DNA from: Anaerolineae bacterium
GTDB lineage: Bacteria; Chloroflexota; Anaerolineae; Promineifilales; Promineifilaceae
Assembly (NCBI GenBank): GCA_007123775.1
Contig: SLGK01000114.1
Span: 28,642 to 92,641 of the forward strand
Direction: 5' to 3'
Length of the DNA: 64,000 nucleotides
This document shows, piece by piece, positions 8,088 to 17,979 of this stretch. Below the pieces are notes generated by a model. The model saw only the letters and a list, made by a program, of their open reading frames with translations, searched no databases and was not told where the DNA came from. Position 1 is the stretch's first letter, and each line of letters opens with the position of its first letter. Position numbers and translations under genes: made by a program.

Positions 8088-9056
8088 CTAGAGCAGGAGT
8101 GCTGCCAAAGGGAAGAAGACAGAAACGAGCAGTGCCCGCAGCATACCGGTGTCGTAGGGCCAGGTAGAGATTTGCCGTAGCCGTTGTTCATAGGCCAGTA
8201 CGGCCGCTACCGTCGTACTGAGCTTATCAACCTTTTCACCGCTGTCCAACCGGTCAAGTAACTGTTGGGACAGTTCGGGGATATGGCGGCGTACTTTGAC
8301 TAACTCAGCTTTTCTAGCGGCAGCAATCAGGCGGTGGGTGGGGTACATATTGAAAAAGAAGATAGCGATTGGCATCAACAAAAGAGGTACATAGAACAGC
8401 CAGAAATCAAGCCGCTGGCCAAATGTCCGATCGACGGTCACAAAGAGCAGGCTGACAGCAATACCCCCTACAAAAGCCAGAGCCAGCAGCAGGCTCTGAC
8501 GACCGACGACGATAAGTGGGCTAAGGTCAAACAGATTGACACGGAGCGGCTGCTTGAGCAAAACGGCCGTAAAATCCACGCTCAGCATTGACACATAGAT
8601 AATCCAGGCCAACAACCCCCCGATAACGGCCGTTGACACCAATGAGTATATCCCCAGCCAACTCCAGCTAAAGTCTGCATTGACAAGAACTATCAGGCTG
8701 CCCACCACCAGGCCCACCCCTACGCTGGCCCACTCGTACAGCGGTTTATTGGTTGTACTGTCTCGAAGCAGCTTCGCCAGTTGACGCTGATCTAATGTTG
8801 TCAGAGGGGACAGAGCCTTCACGACTTCCGCCTCTGTCTGGTTCAGTCTAGGCGCGACCAACAAAACAAAGAGTATAATTGATGGCGCACGAAAAATAGC
8901 GCGCCATACACCATCGCTAAACAAGTCTGGTAATCCGTATACCAAATAGCCAACCAGAAAAGCCACGCCATATAGAAGCAAGCCAACAGCGGCTATAGTG
9001 GTCGTGGGCCATGAACGGCCCAACCATTTGTCAAACTCTGTTTGTGGTAGATTCAT
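8088..9056 (-). CDS. Membrane protein of unknown function
   Basis: About 322 residues starting at the ATG at 9056 (MNLPQTEFDKW). It has seven or eight hydrophobic segments in pairs: about 23-50 and 60-80, then 115-180, then 200-265, and a last one at the C-terminus. Between the final two segments is a soluble helical stretch with LSQQLLDRLDSGEKVDKL. An open frame extends upstream to 9194, but that part is Gly/Arg-rich and not protein-like. I recognise no family. It lies just outside the lanthipeptide export genes on the same strand, with about 0.5 kb of decayed DNA between them. Confidence 0.6.
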   Translation of the reverse strand: MNLPQTEFDKWLGRSWPTTTIAAVGLLLYGVAFLVGYLVYGLPDLFSDGVWRAIFRAPSIILFVLLVAPRLNQTEAEVVKALSPLTTLDQRQLAKLLRDSTTNKPLYEWASVGVGLVVGSLIVLVNADFSWSWLGIYSLVSTAVIGGLLAWIIYVSMLSVDFTAVLLKQPLRVNLFDLSPLIVVGRQSLLLALAFVGGIAVSLLFVTVDRTFGQRLDFWLFYVPLLLMPIAIFFFNMYPTHRLIAAARKAELVKVRRHIPELSQQLLDRLDSGEKVDKLSTTVAAVLAYEQRLRQISTWPYDTGMLRALLVSVFFPLAALLL

Positions 9057-9565
9057 CTCTTTATGTAACCTGGCCGTCCTGCCTCTTGCCTCGCCACCTG
9101 TCGGTAATGCACCAGCAGTGCCTACTCCGACGCTGGCACGGCCTTCTTTACCGCCAGACAGTCCTGGAAGATCCCGATTTCGGTCTGGTTGCATGGAAAA
9201 TGTCGCAATTGGGGGCGTTGGCCCTTACCCCTCTAGCGATTTCCACGCCACCAGTGGCCACCAGCAGCCCACGAAAGGCGGCGACACGCTTTCGGCAAAA
9301 GTAGGCAACCGGCGTAGCTAACGTTTTATAGCTGAAGAAGAAGGAGCCGGCAAGCTTGGCCGCGGCCAGGTCGCTACAGGTAGGGTTTTGGCTGGTCACG
9401 GCCGTCAGTCGGTTGGGCAGAGATGAGTTGCCCGCCACCGAGAGGATGAGAGTACGCCGTTGTCCTGCTGGCCAGGTAGGCCCGGCGCTGAATGAGGTTA
9501 TCTGAAACTTCAGCCCCTTTATCTACCAGCGGCACGTACCGGACATAAGCATGATAGACAACGGG
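9057..9565. other. Gene-free stretch with decayed coding traces
   Basis: No intact gene is supported. On the minus strand, protein-like pieces appear in shifting frames: VYHAYVRYVPLVDKGAEV near 9550-9500, then SDLAAAKLAG near 9375-9345, then AAFRGLLVATGGVE near 9290-9240. This fits a broken gene I cannot identify. An 18-base string at 9358-9375 (GGCCGCGGCCAGGTCGCT) recurs at 31770-31787 at the other side of the lanthipeptide locus. Confidence 0.4.
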
Positions 9566-10690
9566 CTAAGCTTTGACACTAATTCGCAGTTGCTCCACCT
9601 TGCTTTCAAGCTGTTGGAAATAGTCAGTTTCTACAATACTGGCCACTTCATTAGCCGTTTTGCTTTTATCAATCTTAATGTGCAACTGTCGAATCTGACG
9701 CTTCATGTTTTCTTGGCGCAGGCGCGTTTCCTGTGCCATTTGCCCAAATATACGGCAAAGATGGCTAATCTCATCATTGCCTGGTGTTTGTTTCAAATCT
9801 CGAATGTGGTCGGTTGACAAGCGATCCGCTTCCATTAGTTGGGCCGCATCACTCAGGTTAACAATGACACCAGACAACCGCTGCGCGATCATACTGGCAT
9901 TTACCACCACGAATAACATAGTCAGAATGATAGTAAATAGCAGTTTGAACAGGATTTCACCTTGCTCGCTGCTGCCCCCGGCCATATCTGGCTGAACCAG
10001 AAATAAACCGAGCAAAATAATGGGCAGTGCGGTTGCACTCAGGAGCAAGAACAGCAGGCGCCGCATAAATGGGGAGCGAAAGGCTTTGAAGGCGTTGATG
10101 TCAAAGTTTTGAAAATTATAGAGCAGCACCGGCAGCAGAAAAACGATGTTATATACGTTGCTCCAAACGGCTGGTATAAAATATTGGCTAAATACAAAGC
10201 TGGCATCGAGGACACCAAGCGTGACTGTCAACCAGGACGCTGTTCCCATACCAATGACGATGGCAATAATGGCAATAGCGATAGCGACAAGATAATCCTT
10301 GACGACATTGAACTGAGGTACAAACCGTCTGGCAAAACCAGGAATCATGCCCATAAGCCCATTGCCAATTTGCCACGGCAAGAAGGTGCCCATCGCAAAA
10401 TCTACAAAAGCGTTTCCAGTCAAGGTGGCTACCGGAAAGGAGACAACCCCTGACATTAAGTCGCCCAGTATGTTCCCCCCCATGCCAGTCAGAAAGCCGA
10501 TGGCCGGGCCAAAGGCAAAACCGAAGAAAATCGGAACGACCACGCCCGGACGAATATTGACATCACCGGCTGCCGCCAGCGGGAATATGGTTGTTAACCA
10601 GTTCAGCGAGGCGTAAAGAAGGATACCAACAACTGGTATAATCAAATTCTTGCCGATAGTAAATGTGCCTGATTGTGAATTCTGCGCCAT
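9566..10690 (-). CDS. ECF-S-like membrane protein with coiled-coil tail
   Basis: A 374-residue protein. Residues about 15-195 form six hydrophobic segments with the small-residue loops (FGFAFGPAIGFLTGMGGNILGD) of energy-coupling-factor S components, which bind vitamins. A further pair of membrane segments (about 213-265) follows, then a HAMP-like helix pair (about 270-315, RLSGVIVNLSDAAQLMEADR) and a C-terminal coiled coil (about 318-374). No ECF ATPase or T protein lies nearby. It is the last gene of the NHLM export operon, 20 bases after the ABC gene. The layout looks like a ligand sensor that passes a signal through a coiled coil rather than a transporter (inference). Confidence 0.65.
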   Translation of the reverse strand: MAQNSQSGTFTIGKNLIIPVVGILLYASLNWLTTIFPLAAAGDVNIRPGVVVPIFFGFAFGPAIGFLTGMGGNILGDLMSGVVSFPVATLTGNAFVDFAMGTFLPWQIGNGLMGMIPGFARRFVPQFNVVKDYLVAIAIAIIAIVIGMGTASWLTVTLGVLDASFVFSQYFIPAVWSNVYNIVFLLPVLLYNFQNFDINAFKAFRSPFMRRLLFLLLSATALPIILLGLFLVQPDMAGGSSEQGEILFKLLFTIILTMLFVVVNASMIAQRLSGVIVNLSDAAQLMEADRLSTDHIRDLKQTPGNDEISHLCRIFGQMAQETRLRQENMKRQIRQLHIKIDKSKTANEVASIVETDYFQQLESKVEQLRISVKA

Positions 10691-10710
10691 CTTTCCTTCC
10701 TCCGATAACC

Positions 10711-13698
10711 TTATGCCATTTGTCGTTTTGCCAGGTCAGCAAACAAACCCTCTTCGTTTATGAGTTCGTCATAGGTGCCTTGTTGGACAATACGGCCGTT
10801 TTCCAACACAAAAATCTTGTCAGCCCCTTTGATCGTACTCAGCCGGTGGGCAATAACAACCCGCGTTGCTTGCAAATCCTCCAGGCTTTGGCTGACAATG
10901 GCCTGGGTATGATTATCCAGAGCGCTGGTAGCCTCATCGAAAAAGAGGATGCGGGGCCGGTTAACGATGGCGCGGGCAATCAGTAAACGCTGGCGCTGGC
11001 CACCGGACAGGGTGCCGCCGCCATTACTCAGCATTGTGTGCATCCCCATGGGCATCTTTTTGAGGTCATCGGCCATGCCTGCCATCTCAGCCGCACGCCA
11101 GGCGTCGTCTACAGTCAAGGGCAGCGAACCAACGATGTTGGTAAAGATGTCACCGGCCATTATCTTGCCATTTTGCAAGACTACGCCTAACTGCCGCCGC
11201 ACCTCACGTATATCAAGGCTGTCCAGGTCGCGCCCGTCGTAATAGATGCTGCCAGATAACGGCCGTTCAAAGCCCAACAGCAGGCGGAACAAGGTGGATT
11301 TACCGGAACCCGAAGCCCCAACCAGTGCTACATAATCACCGGGGTTAATCTCCAGCGACACATCTCTCAGAATAATAGGGCCGTCTTCGGTGTACCGGAA
11401 AGAAAGGTTGGCTACTTCGATCCCGCCTACCAGTTCACCCGGATGCTCTTTGAGTTCATTTATCTCTGGTGTGGCCTGCAAAATGGGGCGTGCCCGTTCA
11501 TACATGGGAATAATGTTGAGAAAGGTCAAAAAGGCCCCACTTAAGGTCAAAACAGCCATCGTAAATTGGATAAAAGCCGTGTTAAACGCCAGAAATTGAC
11601 CAATCGTCAACGCTTCTCTGCCCGACAGAATGACCACAGTAAAAATAACCATCGTCATAATGACCTGATAACCGGCATTGAAAGCCTGCAAGTTATTGGA
11701 GACATCACGCGCCTGGTAACTAACCTGCTTGGCCTGGCTAAATTCGGCCGCCCAGGTGGCAAAGGCACGTCCCTCAGCCGCGGCCGCCCGAAACTTGGAG
11801 ATACCTTCAATGGCTTGCAAGACAATCCCCGATATTTTGCCTTGCAAGTGGACCAACTGCCGGTAAAAGGCCATCTGACGCTGGCCGGCGTAAATCATGG
11901 CGGCCACGGATACGACAACCAATCCCGTCGCGGTCCACGCCAGGCCACTGTGATAGTAGAAAAGAAGGAAGAAGCTGAAAATCGAGAAGATGCCGGCCAA
12001 CAGTGCACTCATAACCGTCCCGGAAAGAATCTGTTGAATACGGCGAATACCCATGATGCGATTTCCCAAATCACCAGAGGTATAGTCACGGAAAAATGAA
12101 ACCGGCAGGCTCAGCACCCGCTGCCACACGGCCGCTTCCAGGTCAGCCCCCATCCGTTCTTGCAAGCGTAGCAAAGCCAAGTTTTGGACCACCTGGAAAA
12201 GACCCATAGCCACCACGATAGCCATTAGAAAGAAACCAATTTGAAGAAGCTGTAGGCGTTCTGCCTGGGGAATAACCTGGTCAAAAATAATACCGGTAGC
12301 GATAGGAATGAGCATACCCAAGATACCACCAGCTACACCAGCCAACAAAACTAGACGCAGGTCGCTGGTATCCCCGGCCATCCCAAATTTGAGCAGTTCC
12401 CAGGCACCAATAGGCTTGTTGGGCAAGGCGCGGTAAAACATGTGGGCAAAGGGTCTGAGGGTCTCTGCCGTTTCTGCGGTGACTTTTTGGTAATGACGTT
12501 TGCCGGGATCGTATAGTTGGTATCCTTTTTTGTAAGGAATCAACACGACCGGCTGCTCTGTTTCTTCCCAAAATCCGAGCAGGGGGCCATTGTCTTGCCG
12601 CCACCATTCTCCCTTCAGAACCACCTGCCGCGTTTGAAAATGAGAGGCCCGTGCAATATCAGACAGGGCAAGTGTCTCGTCTTGTTGCGCTTGTTTAGAC
12701 GGCGCAGCTATCTCAATCCCCAACTGTTGGCCTATGATGCGACAGGCCTGCAACAGCAAGTTATCATCACTGCTCTCAGGTGTAATGGGCGTGGCCGGTG
12801 ATAGGAAAGGGCCTGCCAGGCGTGTAAGCGCTTCGCTGACGATTGATTGATCGGATTCCTGTTTGCTTCGCAGCCGTTCTATATCTTGTTGGCGCGTTTG
12901 CTCTAGCCACTGGGCAATGTGTTGCAGCATGTGGCGATGGAAATCGGCCAGATCAGGCCAGGGTATTGCCTGGGTCAAAAAGGTTGGGGTGTCGATGAGA
13001 TCAAGCTGACTGTTTTCGGCCGTTTGAATCCAGGCCCGTTCAGAAATCGGCCAGCGCATATTGCCGTTTAAGAGGGGCAACTGGTTGTTGCTGCCCATAA
13101 AACGGGAATGGCCTTGTTGGTGTTTGACCCACAGCACACCACGCCGGGCGCAAACAGTGCTGGCCGCTTCGATAGCAATAGCAGAGCCAGCATTTAGGCG
13201 GCGGCAATCTTTGGGTGGTAAGCTGTCTAGCAGGCAGGTTGAGAGCTGATGCACCCAGTTGTCGATCAACGTTGTTACCGGCTGCCGAAAATCATTATCC
13301 TGAGACAAATAGTATAGGCGCTCGGTTGACAGGCGCAGCAGTCTGGTTTGTTTGCCACCAACCAGCAACAACCCTACGTTATGCTGTTCAGAAAGCAGGT
13401 CCATGCCAAAAATAGCTTGACCAGCCTCGACGCGAAACAAATGGGTTCTGGCCCCAACTGCCTGACCCTCGTGCAAAGTGACGGCAAAAAGATCGGCCCA
13501 GCCGGTATAAACAACCCAGCAGTCAGCCGGATTATCCAGCAGGATAGGGTTGTTGCCGCCGCTTTCCACCATTTGTGCTTCTTTATAGCGCAGGTGGAGG
13601 AGGAACAGTTCCTCTACGGGCATTCCATCTGGTTGTTCATCATCGGGCATAGCTTGGATGCCTGATTGGTCCGTTTGGCTTACTCGTTGCGTTTTCAT
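10711..13698 (-). CDS. NHLM bacteriocin system ABC transporter, second ATP-binding/permease protein
   Basis: 995 residues. The first 400 residues or so are a soluble region typical of the second ABC protein of NHLM microcin/bacteriocin systems and unlike C39. A six-helix exporter membrane domain (about 430-745) follows, then an ATPase domain with Walker A LVGASGSGKST (Lys800), signature LSGGQRQRL and Walker B ILFFDEATSALD. No Cys protease motif is present. It overlaps the stop of the C39-ABC gene by 4 bases (ATGA at 13695-13698), so the two are co-translated and may form a heterodimeric exporter for the matured peptide (inference). Confidence 0.88.
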   Translation of the reverse strand: MKTQRVSQTDQSGIQAMPDDEQPDGMPVEELFLLHLRYKEAQMVESGGNNPILLDNPADCWVVYTGWADLFAVTLHEGQAVGARTHLFRVEAGQAIFGMDLLSEQHNVGLLLVGGKQTRLLRLSTERLYYLSQDNDFRQPVTTLIDNWVHQLSTCLLDSLPPKDCRRLNAGSAIAIEAASTVCARRGVLWVKHQQGHSRFMGSNNQLPLLNGNMRWPISERAWIQTAENSQLDLIDTPTFLTQAIPWPDLADFHRHMLQHIAQWLEQTRQQDIERLRSKQESDQSIVSEALTRLAGPFLSPATPITPESSDDNLLLQACRIIGQQLGIEIAAPSKQAQQDETLALSDIARASHFQTRQVVLKGEWWRQDNGPLLGFWEETEQPVVLIPYKKGYQLYDPGKRHYQKVTAETAETLRPFAHMFYRALPNKPIGAWELLKFGMAGDTSDLRLVLLAGVAGGILGMLIPIATGIIFDQVIPQAERLQLLQIGFFLMAIVVAMGLFQVVQNLALLRLQERMGADLEAAVWQRVLSLPVSFFRDYTSGDLGNRIMGIRRIQQILSGTVMSALLAGIFSIFSFFLLFYYHSGLAWTATGLVVVSVAAMIYAGQRQMAFYRQLVHLQGKISGIVLQAIEGISKFRAAAAEGRAFATWAAEFSQAKQVSYQARDVSNNLQAFNAGYQVIMTMVIFTVVILSGREALTIGQFLAFNTAFIQFTMAVLTLSGAFLTFLNIIPMYERARPILQATPEINELKEHPGELVGGIEVANLSFRYTEDGPIILRDVSLEINPGDYVALVGASGSGKSTLFRLLLGFERPLSGSIYYDGRDLDSLDIREVRRQLGVVLQNGKIMAGDIFTNIVGSLPLTVDDAWRAAEMAGMADDLKKMPMGMHTMLSNGGGTLSGGQRQRLLIARAIVNRPRILFFDEATSALDNHTQAIVSQSLEDLQATRVVIAHRLSTIKGADKIFVLENGRIVQQGTYDELINEEGLFADLAKRQMA

Positions 13699-15962
13699 AC
13701 GTACAGCTTCTCCAAAATTGAATCAAGCAGTCGTTCTGATTCCGGTGTTTCTGCCTTGATCAGGCGCGTGTATTCACCACCGCGCCGCCATAGTTCCTCA
13801 TGCGTACCTCGTTCGACGACCTGGCCATTGTTGAGGACTATGATTTCATCACAATCACGAATGGTGCTTAAGCGATGGGCTACAATCAGGCAGGTGCAGC
13901 CACGGCGGCGCAGATTACCGTCGATAATCTTTTCCGTAATGGGATCCAGGGCGCTGGTGGCCTCGTCGAGTATTAAAATAGAAGGATGGCTAACCAGGGC
14001 GCGGGCGATTTCCAGCCGCTGCCGCTGCCCACCGCTAAAGTTGCGTCCTTCTTCTTCGATCAGATGGTCATAACCGGCGGCCTGGGCAGTTATTTCATTA
14101 TGGATATGGGCATCTTTGGCCGCCCGGATGATGGCTTCTTCCGGTATTTGCTTGTCCCACATGGTGAGGTTGTCGCGGACCGAACCTTCAAACAGAAATA
14201 GTTCCTGGTCAACAATCCGCAGCGAGTGGCTAATGATGGCCCGAGGGAACTCCTCTCGCTCTCGGCCGTCAAACAATATCTGACCCTCCCAGGGCAGGTA
14301 TAGACCAGCCACCAGGCGGGCAATGGTAGATTTACCGCTGCCGCTGCCGCCAACCAGGGCTACGCGCATACCTGGTTCTAACCTCAGGTTAAAATCCTGA
14401 ATCAGCGGAGGAGACAGGCGGCTGTAGCCAAAGGTCAGGTTGCGTATTTCGATGCTGCCTATCAGTTTTTGCAGGGGTTGGGAGGTGTCAATAGTGGCGT
14501 CGGCTAGATGGACTCGCGGGTCTGGCTCATAATTGGCTACGTCATTGAGGCGACGTACAATGCCGTCTATTTCTTGGAGCTGTGTACCCAGGCCAACAAC
14601 CTGATTGACCGGGGCTAAAAAGCTGGCCATCAAGGTTTGAAAGGCAACCAGAATACCGGCCGTCATTTGGCCTTCTAAAATGAGAAATGCGCCGACAACC
14701 AGGATGACAACGGTGGTTACTTGTGTGAGCAAGAAAGGAACGACGTTGACCATCTGTGTGGTAGCGCCCAATTCCTGGTTGGCGTTGAATACTTTGGCTT
14801 GATACCCGGCCCAGGTAGCAAAGGAATCGGCTTCACGACCGGTTGATTTGACGGTTTCGATTTGGGTCAGGCTGTTAAATGTGGTTGAAGAGAGCTTGCC
14901 CTGTTCCTGAACCAAACGCTGATTGACATCTTTGCGTCGGCGGGCTACGGTGCGGAGGGCGACAAAGTTGAGGGCAGCCATTACAATGCCAATTACCGTG
15001 AGCGTCACGCTGTATTGGAACATCAGGATGGCGTAAAAACCTATCAAAATAACGTTGAGTAGGGTGGTAGCCAGGTCGCCCGAAAGCAGTTCGGCTACGC
15101 GGTCATTTTGTTCGATACGGGAGCTGATGTCGCCGGCGCCACGCTGGCTAAAAAATTCAATCGGCAGGCGCAAAATATGCCAGGTAAGCTGGCTGGCTTT
15201 GGTTAGGGCCAGGCGTGTTTCTAACCGCAGTAGGTAGCGCTGCTGCATCCAGGTCAGGGCGGAACGCAAAACGGCCGTTAACACCATCCCTATCAGCAAG
15301 GGGATCATCCATTCCTGGCGGCCGGCACCCAGATAATAATCGACAAAGACTTGTGAGAATGCGGGGATGAGCAGGCCGGGAATGACCAGCACCAGGCTGA
15401 TCAATACGACAAAGGTTAAGGCTGTTTCTAAACCGGATAGCTGCGGCAACAAAGCGGATAGCAGGCTGGGCTTCTTGCCCTGGGGCTGAAAATTTTCCCC
15501 TTTACTAAAGGTTAAGACCACGCCGGTAAAGGCTTCATCAAATTCTTGGGCGGAGACGGTGCGTGGACCGCTGGCGGGGTCATTCAGGTAGACGGTATCT
15601 TTGTAAAAGCCTTCCAGCACAACAAAATGATTGAAGTTCCAATGAATAATAGCCGGTAAGGGCATATCGCGTAATCCGGCTGGCTCTTGTCGGTAGCCTT
15701 TGGCTACCAGACCATATTTGCGGGCAGCTTTGAGCATATTACTGGCTTTGCTGCCGTCTCGATTGACACCGCACGCTGTTCGCAGCTCTTCCAGCGGGAT
15801 GTAGCTGCCGTGATAGCCCAAGATGCTGCCTAAGGCGGCAGCGCCACATTCCACCATTTCCATTTGTATAACGGTGGGTGTCTTGGCGCGATGCTGGCCT
15901 AACATGCGCTTTTTTACTTCCGGCCACATCTCGGTTACTCTCTTGCTCCAGCTTTTACTCAT
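13695..15962 (-). CDS. NHLM bacteriocin system C39 peptidase-ABC exporter
   Basis: A 755-residue peptidase-containing ABC transporter. The N-terminal C39 protease has Gln33, Cys39 (MVECGAAALG), His112 (NFNHFVVLEG) and Asp128 (NDPASG), which cleaves after a double-glycine leader. Membrane helices fill about 165-445. The ATPase has Walker A GGSGSGKST (Lys544), signature FSGGQRQRLE and Walker B ILILDEATSALD. The precursor at 18387 ends its leader in VAGG, the site expected for this protease. GAGG lies a few bases upstream of the ATG. It acts at the cytoplasmic membrane, coupling leader removal to export. Confidence 0.93.
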   Translation of the reverse strand: MSKSWSKRVTEMWPEVKKRMLGQHRAKTPTVIQMEMVECGAAALGSILGYHGSYIPLEELRTACGVNRDGSKASNMLKAARKYGLVAKGYRQEPAGLRDMPLPAIIHWNFNHFVVLEGFYKDTVYLNDPASGPRTVSAQEFDEAFTGVVLTFSKGENFQPQGKKPSLLSALLPQLSGLETALTFVVLISLVLVIPGLLIPAFSQVFVDYYLGAGRQEWMIPLLIGMVLTAVLRSALTWMQQRYLLRLETRLALTKASQLTWHILRLPIEFFSQRGAGDISSRIEQNDRVAELLSGDLATTLLNVILIGFYAILMFQYSVTLTVIGIVMAALNFVALRTVARRRKDVNQRLVQEQGKLSSTTFNSLTQIETVKSTGREADSFATWAGYQAKVFNANQELGATTQMVNVVPFLLTQVTTVVILVVGAFLILEGQMTAGILVAFQTLMASFLAPVNQVVGLGTQLQEIDGIVRRLNDVANYEPDPRVHLADATIDTSQPLQKLIGSIEIRNLTFGYSRLSPPLIQDFNLRLEPGMRVALVGGSGSGKSTIARLVAGLYLPWEGQILFDGREREEFPRAIISHSLRIVDQELFLFEGSVRDNLTMWDKQIPEEAIIRAAKDAHIHNEITAQAAGYDHLIEEEGRNFSGGQRQRLEIARALVSHPSILILDEATSALDPITEKIIDGNLRRRGCTCLIVAHRLSTIRDCDEIIVLNNGQVVERGTHEELWRRGGEYTRLIKAETPESERLLDSILEKLYV

Positions 15963-15990
15963 AAGATCACCTCGGAATGGTTATGGAATA

Positions 15991-16779
15991 TTAACGAACG
16001 GGTAGTACCAGTTCGACCGGACGCTGTGTACCCATTTGAACGGTAGCAGAGGCAATCGTGCCAATGAGACCAGGGGGCAGTTGGTCGGCAGCGGTCTCTG
16101 TTTCCAGGAAGACACGCACCTCAATGGGTTGCTCTGCTTGAAGCAGGGTATGGCCCAAAGCGTGGCTCCCCAGCAAGTTGTTGATTTGCTGGGTGGAAAC
16201 AGGGAATTCGCTAATCGTAGCAATGGTGCCTGACAGTGGGCCGATATTGGCCGCCGAGACAGGCTCGACGACGACGGGCATGCCGGCTTCGAGCTGACGG
16301 GCCTGGTCTGGCGAGAGGTAGAGGACGGCTTCTAAGCGCACGTCTGGCCCCACAAATTGGAGATTAGCCAGTGAATCCCCTGCCTGAACCATTTGACCAA
16401 CAGCAGCGCTTAGGCTCAGAATACGGCCGTCGTACAAACTGCGTACCGGGACAGGTGTATCCTGACCGAGGGGCAATATTTCAGCAATGGTCTGATTTTT
16501 TGTGACGGTCTGGCCGGGTTCTACATGCCAGGCATATAGTTGACCGTTGTCTACGCCGATGATGTTTTTGATGCCGCCGGTGGTGATGAGGGCGGCCGGG
16601 GCTGTCTGTTGTAATGGTATGTACCCAAAGATGCCCCAGTAAACGGCCGTAGCCACCAATATTGTCAGGCCCAGAAAGGCCAGCCAGCTTCGAGGGCTGG
16701 TGACACGCATCAATAAATCAAGCTGCTCCGGGGATGAGAGCCGGTCAAGAGCTACTTTACGAAAAATGGCAGAATTCAT
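15991..16779 (-). CDS. NHLM bacteriocin system secretion protein, HlyD family
   Basis: 262 residues, short for an HlyD-type adaptor. One membrane helix (about 33-53, LAFLGLTILVATAVYWGIFG) anchors it. The rest is a lipoyl/beta-barrel periplasmic adaptor (WHVEPGQTVTKNQTIAEI; LYLSPDQARQLEAGMPVVV) without a long coiled-coil arm, as in the NHLM subtype. It should join the ABC exporter to the cell envelope. AGGAGG sits 7 bases before the ATG. It is the second gene of the divergent minus-strand export operon. Confidence 0.85.
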   Translation of the reverse strand: MNSAIFRKVALDRLSSPEQLDLLMRVTSPRSWLAFLGLTILVATAVYWGIFGYIPLQQTAPAALITTGGIKNIIGVDNGQLYAWHVEPGQTVTKNQTIAEILPLGQDTPVPVRSLYDGRILSLSAAVGQMVQAGDSLANLQFVGPDVRLEAVLYLSPDQARQLEAGMPVVVEPVSAANIGPLSGTIATISEFPVSTQQINNLLGSHALGHTLLQAEQPIEVRVFLETETAADQLPPGLIGTIASATVQMGTQRPVELVLPVR

Positions 16780-16797
16780 ACTTTCCTCCTTTTACCA

Positions 16798-17979
16798 TCA
16801 AGCGAAAGATGGGACTGTGGGTTCGGTTTCATTGGTTGAGGCAGAAACGGCCGTTGGCTGGCTGTCCAAAATAACTTCTTGCCAAACACACACTTTCTCT
16901 GCTAACAGGGCAGGTCCTTTCGTGGCAGCCAGTTGGTCTAACCCAATACTGGCCAGCCCGCACAAAACAGCGGCTTGCAAAGACTCATCCCGCTCCTGGC
17001 CGGGCAACGTGTGGTCAAATCGCTCCAGATTATGAGCTGCCCTGACCACGACTTGCTTTACTTCGGTAAAGACCGGTTCCTGCCGCCAGGCTGGTTCTAG
17101 GTAGTTTTCCAGGCGGGCACCGGGCCGGTAATGGGGATAATTTTCCAGACCCATAAATCGGAGAAACCAATCGGCCCGGTAACGGCCGTTGGCGGCCACA
17201 ATACCGGCATAATCAGCCAGCAGTTCATCATGCACATGCTGGCGAATGACGCCAAAAACCCGTTTGGTGAAGTAGTGGGCGCATTCGTGTTCCAGCCGTA
17301 TTTGTAGAGAGAGCGAGAGCCATTCATCCTCTGCCAGCCCCAACGCACCGGCCGCCACATTACTGTACGGTCCCCGGCTCAAAATAATAAAACGGTCCTG
17401 ATAGAGATGCTTTTGGGGAATCAGCTCCCGAAATGCCTGGGGCCAGTCTGCCGGGGTGCGCTGGGGATCGGCTGCCAGCCATTCCCGGCGATAGGTACGG
17501 ATGCGGTCCCAATTGTTGTAACCGGCGACCATGCAGGCCCCCATAGAGTCGGGAATAGGCACCGGTTCGTTGCGTTTGGTCAGGGCCTGTACCAGCGCAC
17601 AAAAATCGGCCCGTGTAGCCGGGATGAGAACGGGGATGGTCCCGGCTAAGCTTTGGTGAATTCGTAATTCAAGGTCTTCCGGCTGCTCCAGAATCAATCC
17701 GCTGGCTTCGGGCCAATTGGATACATCTACCCCTTGTTTAGTGGCGGCGCGGTAAACGGCCGTTTGGCTTATGCCTTGCCGAATAGGAAATTGTAACTGC
17801 ACCAGTCGTTCACATAAAAAGTCCCAAGCATTTTCATTCACACCCTGGTTTAGATATTGTTGCCACATGGAGATATCTACCTCTTTTGGCAAAAAGGCTA
17901 CCCTAGCATACCTGCTCCAAACTGAGATTAACTTTTCATCAAGTGGTATATATAGGGAAACCCTATCTTTATGATCCAT
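16798..17979 (-). CDS. Putative zincin-like protein of the lanthipeptide locus (HExxH)
   Basis: A 393-residue soluble protein, first gene of the export operon, with GAGG a few bases before its ATG. It carries HECAH at 231-235 (His231, Glu232, His235) followed by HDELLADYAG with Glu252, a spacing of 16 residues after the second His, compatible with a gluzincin-type zinc site. There is no signal peptide or membrane helix. I recognise no named family. In this position it could be a leader or follower protease, an immunity factor or a degenerate binding protein. The metal site is visible; proteolytic activity is inference. Confidence 0.6.
   Translation of the reverse strand: MDHKDRVSLYIPLDEKLISVWSRYARVAFLPKEVDISMWQQYLNQGVNENAWDFLCERLVQLQFPIRQGISQTAVYRAATKQGVDVSNWPEASGLILEQPEDLELRIHQSLAGTIPVLIPATRADFCALVQALTKRNEPVPIPDSMGACMVAGYNNWDRIRTYRREWLAADPQRTPADWPQAFRELIPQKHLYQDRFIILSRGPYSNVAAGALGLAEDEWLSLSLQIRLEHECAHYFTKRVFGVIRQHVHDELLADYAGIVAANGRYRADWFLRFMGLENYPHYRPGARLENYLEPAWRQEPVFTEVKQVVVRAAHNLERFDHTLPGQERDESLQAAVLCGLASIGLDQLAATKGPALLAEKVCVWQEVILDSQPTAVSASTNETEPTVPSFA

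Noticed and set aside
9148..9438. A 96-codon minus-strand gene between the membrane protein and the ECF-S-like gene
   Set aside because: Coding character shifts between frames over the region, which fits a broken gene better than an intact one.
9566..10690. A vitamin transporter (ECF module)
   Set aside because: No EcfA or EcfT genes are present and the protein has extra helices and a coiled coil, which transport S components lack.
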